Shown: positions 15,034-18,262 of the stretch, piece by piece
Layout of the letters: each line of letters starts with the position of its first letter
Position numbering within the stretch: the first letter of the stretch is position 1
Source: Brevundimonas sp. UBA986
GTDB lineage: Bacteria; Pseudomonadota; Alphaproteobacteria; Caulobacterales; Caulobacteraceae
Direction of reading: 5' to 3'
Assembly (NCBI GenBank): GCA_002292165.1
Contig: DBBK01000103.1
Coordinates: forward strand, 956 to 19,217
Length of the DNA: 18,262 bases
Program-made: the position numbers and the translations under genes
Notes under the pieces: generated by a model
Databases searched by the model: none
What the model saw: the letters and a program-made list of their open reading frames with translations, nothing else
What the model was told of the DNA's origin: nothing

Positions 15034-15431
15034 GGCCGCCTCTGTCGCTGCTTCGACGGCGTCACAGTCGCCGTCTGGCTGGCCGGATCGATGACTGTGA
15101 ACGCGCCGGGCTCCGTCGCCGCCGTCAGGTCATAGCCGTTGCGACGCAGGATGCTTTCGAGGCTCATCGAGCGCTGCCGCTCGTCCCGAAGTTCGCCGCG
15201 AAGGGTATCGATTTCGGCCTTAAGCTCCGCCACTTCGCCCCGAAGGCCGGCCATCTGGTTTTCGGCGGCCTTGTTGAGCGCTTCTTGAAGCTGGGCGGTC
15301 GCGGCGAGGATCGACGCCTCGCCTGGTTTGCGCCCGTTTAGCCACGAGAACAGGCCGGTGATCCCCGCGCCCCCCCCTGCGGCGACCACCAGCTCGACGA
15401 TGTCCCGGGCGCGTTCAGGCAAAGGCGACAC
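15030..15431 (-). CDS. Phage protein with one membrane helix and a coiled coil (possible inner-membrane spanin or late accessory)
   Basis: A 133-residue protein from GTG 15431. It has a short hydrophobic helix at about residues 11-30 (IVELVVAAGGGAGITGLFSW), a long heptad-rich stretch at about 44-96 (VAELKAEIDTLRGELRDERQ), then a hydrophilic C-terminus. An N-terminal anchor plus coiled coil, placed beside holin and endolysin, recalls i-spanins. No matching outer-membrane spanin lipoprotein was seen nested or downstream, so the function is only a suggestion. It begins 7 nt after the tail-fibre stop and overlaps the holin-like gene by 4 bp. Confidence 0.65.
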   Translation of the reverse strand: MSPLPERARDIVELVVAAGGGAGITGLFSWLNGRKPGEASILAATAQLQEALNKAAENQMAGLRGEVAELKAEIDTLRGELRDERQRSMSLESILRRNGYDLTAATEPGAFTVIDPASQTATVTPSKQRQRRP

Positions 15432-15438
15432 TCCACAC

Positions 15439-17120
15439 TCAGGACACAGGACGGACGATGTCGCCCGCGATGACTTGGGCGATCAGTCGACCTACCGCGC
15501 GATACATGAAGGCGGTGTGGTGGATGCGGTCCCGGACCCGGCAATCCGAGGCGTCCGGCGCTGTAACGAACGTGGAGAGGATCTGACCGGTGATCTGCTG
15601 AAGGTCCGCCACCAGCGCGCCGCGTCTTGCCGCGATGTTCCGGAACGCGGCCCTGAGGGGGGCGGCGTCCTCGGCATTGGCCGTTGCGAAGCCGTTGGGC
15701 GTCTGGTTGGCGTTGAGCCACAGGCTGGGGATGACCACGACCGCGCGCCGCCCACCGGCATCGACGATGTCCAGCATGGCCTCCAGATTGGCCATGGAAG
15801 CGGACAGGGGCGATCCGCCCTGAACGTCATTGGTCCCGGTGTAGATGACGATGTAGTTTGCAATACCCAGTCCCTTGTCCTGCATCGCATTCAGGGCGTT
15901 CAGACTGTTCTCCCCGGGGACGGCATAGTTTTCGACGTTGAGGACCCGGATGCCGAATGACCCGTCCAGCGCCTCGCGGAACGCGTCGGTCCAGACGCCA
16001 TAGAACGGGGCCGATTGGCTGTCGCCGAACACCCGGACCACGGTCTGCTGCTGGCCGCCGAACACGGTCGCGGTGCGCTCGGTCCAGTAGGAGGCGGTCG
16101 GCTTAATGGCCGGACCACTGGCGAAGACGCCGAAACCGACGTCGGAGATCGTCTCGGACCCGAGGTTGAAGCGATAGACCTCGGTGCCGTTCATCAGCAC
16201 GGCGCCCCAATGGGTGTCGTAGACGCGGACGGACCATTCCGAGTTCGCCGCCAGCCACTGCGGATGGTCGTTATAGCCACCCCAGGTCACCGTGACCTGA
16301 GAGACCGCCACGCCCGTGTTCTTGATCGCCAGCGTCGCGTCGCTGTTGCCCGCATAGACAGCCAGATACCCGCCGCTGTGCTTGACGAAAGCGCCGCGGG
16401 AATAGTCGCCCTGACTGAAGACCGTGGACAGTTCCTTGCCGCCTGCGGCCGAGCGGAAGCCGACATGCCAGACGCCGCCCACCGTCAGGTCCCAGCTGAC
16501 CACTCCATCCGACTCCTCGGGAAGAGTGTCCGTCGTCCAACTGTCTCCGGCGGGGAAGGACACCTGCTCGAAGGTCAGGTCGTCCGACACTGCCTCATAG
16601 GTGTCCCTGACCAGATCGGCAGCGTTAAGCCAGATCGCCTTTTCGGAGAAGGGCTTGTTGAAGCCGGTAGCGAGTTGGTTGTCGTAGACCACGCCCGCAC
16701 TGGACACGGTGACCGGAACCGGGGTGCGAGCTACCGTGGTCACGGACCGCAGGTCGATGTTGCCCTTCAGGCTGGAGTTGGTCTCGGCGGTGATGGCCAC
16801 CCCGGAAATGTCCGTCAGGGTCTCGCCGACATTGTAGGTCTTTCCGCCCGTCAGGACGATTTCACCGCCCTGATCGAGGATGTAGGCCCGCGCGCCGACG
16901 ACGGCGTCGCGGTCATTGGCGACACCGTCCCCTACGGCCCCAAGCTGTTCATACCGAACAAGGCTCTCGACCAGAGACCACCACCCGCCGTCGCCCGTCT
17001 GGATCTTGCCGCCATGGGCCGGTTCGGAGCCGACGCGGCGATACAGGCCGCCGCCGCCGTCGCCCGGGGTCAGATAGCCGGCCGTCCGGAGAAAGGCCTG
17101 CTCTTCGTCCAGAACCAGAG
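15439..17120 (-). pseudogene. Phage tail fibre/spike with SGNH-hydrolase domain, 5' end missing or frameshifted
   Basis: The frame runs unbroken from a stop at 17224-17226 to the TGA at 15439, but the first ATG, GTG or TTG is GTG 16800. The part upstream of 16800 is clearly coding: AFLRTAGYLTPGDGGGGLYR, GGKIQTGDGGWW, then LGAVGDGVANDRDAVVGA, a typical tail-fibre head leading into a pectin-lyase-like cap. A region resembling a carbohydrate-binding sandwich and an SGNH/GDSL esterase domain follow. Numbered from GTG 16800, the esterase has nucleophile Ser261 in FGDSQS, GTND at 321-324, and Asp423/His426 in RDRIHH. The protein probably binds and de-esterifies surface polysaccharide. The proper start is lost at about 17100-17150; an ATG at 17153-17151 in another frame (MAADFRRALLQ) would serve after a one-base shift. 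The remnant might still be made from GTG 16800. Confidence 0.8.
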
Positions 17121-17144
17121 CTGGAGCAGGGCGCGGCGGAAATC

Positions 17145-18104
17145 GGCCGCCATGACGCCGCGCCGGCCACCCCGGTCGGTCTGGACGCGCTGGAATACCT
17201 GGATGCCGCCCGTCAGGGTCGGTTCAAGGGCGTCTCCGTGGGTCTGGACTGTCTCGACCGTATCACTGGAGGGATCCAGCAGGACGCCGTCTGGATAGTC
17301 GGCGGCCGGACCAGCATGGGGAAGTCGATCTTTCAGACCGTTATCCCGCAGGCCATCGCCGAACAGGCCAAGGGCGTCCTGATGTTCTCGCTCGAGATGC
17401 CCCGGCGCGAGGTTCAAGCCCGGTTGATCGCCAGCATCGCCTACGACCCCAACCTGACGCCCTATGAAGGCGACGGGGGCAATGTGGAGTTCGCAGACCT
17501 CCTGAGGGGCCACGGCACCCGCCAGCAGCGCGACAGGGCCGACAGCGCCGCCCGCAAGCTGGCCAGCCTGCCGATGTCCGTGGTCGACCGTGGCGGGCTC
17601 TCGCTGGACGACATCATCAACCAGTCCCGCCGTCAGGTGCGGGCATGGGAGAAGGCGGGTGTCGAGCCCGGCGCCATCGTCATTGATCACCTGGGGCTGG
17701 TCTCATCCCGCACCCAGAGGGACAGCAAGGCCGCCGAAGTCGCCGACACCGTTGATCGGTTGAAGGCCGCGGCCAAGCAGATCGGCGCCCCCATCATCGC
17801 CGCCGCTCAAATCAACCGGGGGCCGGAGAGCCGAAACGACAAGCGCCCCACCATGGGCGACCTGAACTGGTCGGGCTCCATTGAGCAGATCGCCGACCTC
17901 GTCTGCCTGATGTATCGCGACGCCTACTACCTCCAGCGTTCGCCCAGCCAAGAAGACCGAGACCGCGCCTTCATCGACAAGTTCGAGCTGGAACTGATCG
18001 TCCCGAAGAACCGCAGCGGCCCGACCTGCACCCTGCACGCCAAGATCGACACCGCCTGCAACGCCATCTGGGATGTGCCGGAAAACCAGCGGAGAGCCGC
18101 GTGA
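17145..18104 (+). CDS. Phage replicative DNA helicase, DnaB/gp41 type, N-terminal domain missing
   Basis: The frame codes for the RecA-like motor domain of a hexameric DnaB helicase, which unwinds DNA at the phage fork. Numbered from GTG 17238: GLDCLDRITGG at the domain start, Walker A GGRTSMGKS (residues 22-30), catalytic Glu53 in FSLEMP, Walker B IVIDH (147-151), then QINRGPESRNDKRP with DLNWSGSIEQIAD (sensor region) and the arginine-finger-like PKNRSGPT. Homology-like sequence (ATPVGLDALEYLDAARQGRF) continues upstream of 17238 without a start codon. The ~150-residue N-terminal primase/collar domain is absent, replaced by the tail-fibre gene in opposite orientation. The gene is thus 5'-truncated; a product from GTG 17238 would lack the domain needed for hexamer collar formation. 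Confidence 0.85.
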   Translation, partial: GRHDAAPATPVGLDALEYLDAARQGRFKGVSVGLDCLDRITGGIQQDAVWIVGGRTSMGKSIFQTVIPQAIAEQAKGVLMFSLEMPRREVQARLIASIAYDPNLTPYEGDGGNVEFADLLRGHGTRQQRDRADSAARKLASLPMSVVDRGGLSLDDIINQSRRQVRAWEKAGVEPGAIVIDHLGLVSSRTQRDSKAAEVADTVDRLKAAAKQIGAPIIAAAQINRGPESRNDKRPTMGDLNWSGSIEQIADLVCLMYRDAYYLQRSPSQEDRDRAFIDKFELELIVPKNRSGPTCTLHAKIDTACNAIWDVPENQRRAA

Positions 18105-18262
18105 GCGCCGCGCTCGTCAAGAGGCTGGCCGACGCCGGGCTGGACGCGCAAGCCATTGTGGCTGCGCTGGAGGCGTTCGAGGCCGTGGAAGAGGAGCGCC
18201 GCGCCGCCAAGCGCGAGGGCAACCGTGAGCGGCAAGCCCGGAAGCGCGAGAGCGATGCGTCA
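18101..18262 (+). CDS. Small helical phage protein next to the helicase, partial at right edge
   Basis: A GTG at 18101 overlaps the helicase TGA (GTGA) and opens a frame of 54 codons to the window end with no stop. The start (SAALVKRLADAGLDAQAIVA) predicts two short helices, followed by a strongly charged arginine/glutamate-rich helix (EEERRAAKREGNRERQARKR). Phage genes with this shape (helical head, then a basic arm) commonly lie beside replication genes and may act in replication initiation, but this similarity is from memory and cannot be tested here. Coupling to the helicase supports it being a real gene. Confidence 0.65.
   Translation, partial: MSAALVKRLADAGLDAQAIVAALEAFEAVEEERRAAKREGNRERQARKRESDAS

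Larger units (their letters stand above)
13609..18262. mobile_element. Prophage or phage-derived region, one end at tRNA-Lys, open at right edge
   Basis: From the tRNA break rightwards the genes are of phage type: endolysin, holin-like protein, coiled-coil membrane protein, tail fibre with SGNH domain, and a replicative helicase. The late genes read towards the tRNA, so the lysis end abuts the attachment site. Capsid, portal, terminase, integrase and repressor genes are not in the window. The tail-fibre/helicase join at about 17100-17150 cuts both genes, so the element is either rearranged and defective, or misassembled there. Confidence 0.75.

Noticed and set aside
16015..17298. 427-codon plus-strand frame opposite the tail fibre, running into the helicase region
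   Set aside because: Different frame from the helicase and no recognisable motif; the minus strand carries the tail-fibre and SGNH sequence.
1..18262. CRISPR arrays, insertion sequences, rRNA genes, long direct repeats
   Set aside because: Looked for by eye on both strands and none seen; no transposase or Cas-like protein is encoded.

Overview
The window is GC-rich and densely coded, with tight operons, 4-bp start/stop overlaps and several GTG and TTG starts. A Caulobacterales-type alphaproteobacterium (for example Brevundimonas or a relative) is the best guess. This rests on style and gene content (AST arginine catabolism, a tamA-tamB pair), not on a marker gene. Positions 1-13563 look like host chromosome. 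Positions 13609-18262 look like prophage or phage-derived DNA, joined to the host at a half tRNA-Lys gene.

Host part. A minus-strand operon runs from about 5465 to the left edge: an M20-family hydrolase, astA, astD, a small membrane protein and astB. AstA, AstD and AstB are three of the five steps of arginine succinyltransferase catabolism; astC and astE are not visible, and the M20 hydrolase may stand in for a deacylation step. At the left edge the AstB frame runs without a break into a piece of HtpG (Hsp90), so the last residues of AstB and the first ~90 of HtpG are missing at the join near position 115-120. Divergent from the operon is a plus-strand trio: a four-helix membrane protein, an ArsC-family reductase and a SUKH (SMI1/KNR4) protein. 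Next come tamB and tamA on the minus strand (the translocation and assembly module between inner and outer membrane), overlapping by 4 bp, and a small proline-rich lipoprotein gene.

Phage part. The tRNA-Lys gene (anticodon TTT) stops after its anticodon arm at about 13608 and its 3' half is absent. An AT-rich stretch with a perfect 8-6-8 inverted repeat follows. Then come a small plus-strand ORF, a Rho-independent terminator, and a minus-strand late block: a tail fibre/spike with an SGNH esterase domain, a coiled-coil membrane protein, a holin-like protein, an M15 endolysin and a small unknown protein. At about 17100-17150 the 5' end of the tail-fibre gene meets, head to head, a plus-strand replicative DnaB-type helicase that has lost its N-terminal domain. 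A partial small gene follows it to the right edge.

The notable signal is three joins in 18 kb where recognisable genes are cut: astB/htpG, tRNA-Lys/phage and tail fibre/dnaB. The middle one fits site-specific integration. The other two could be real deletions or rearrangements, or assembly chimeras; sequence alone cannot decide.
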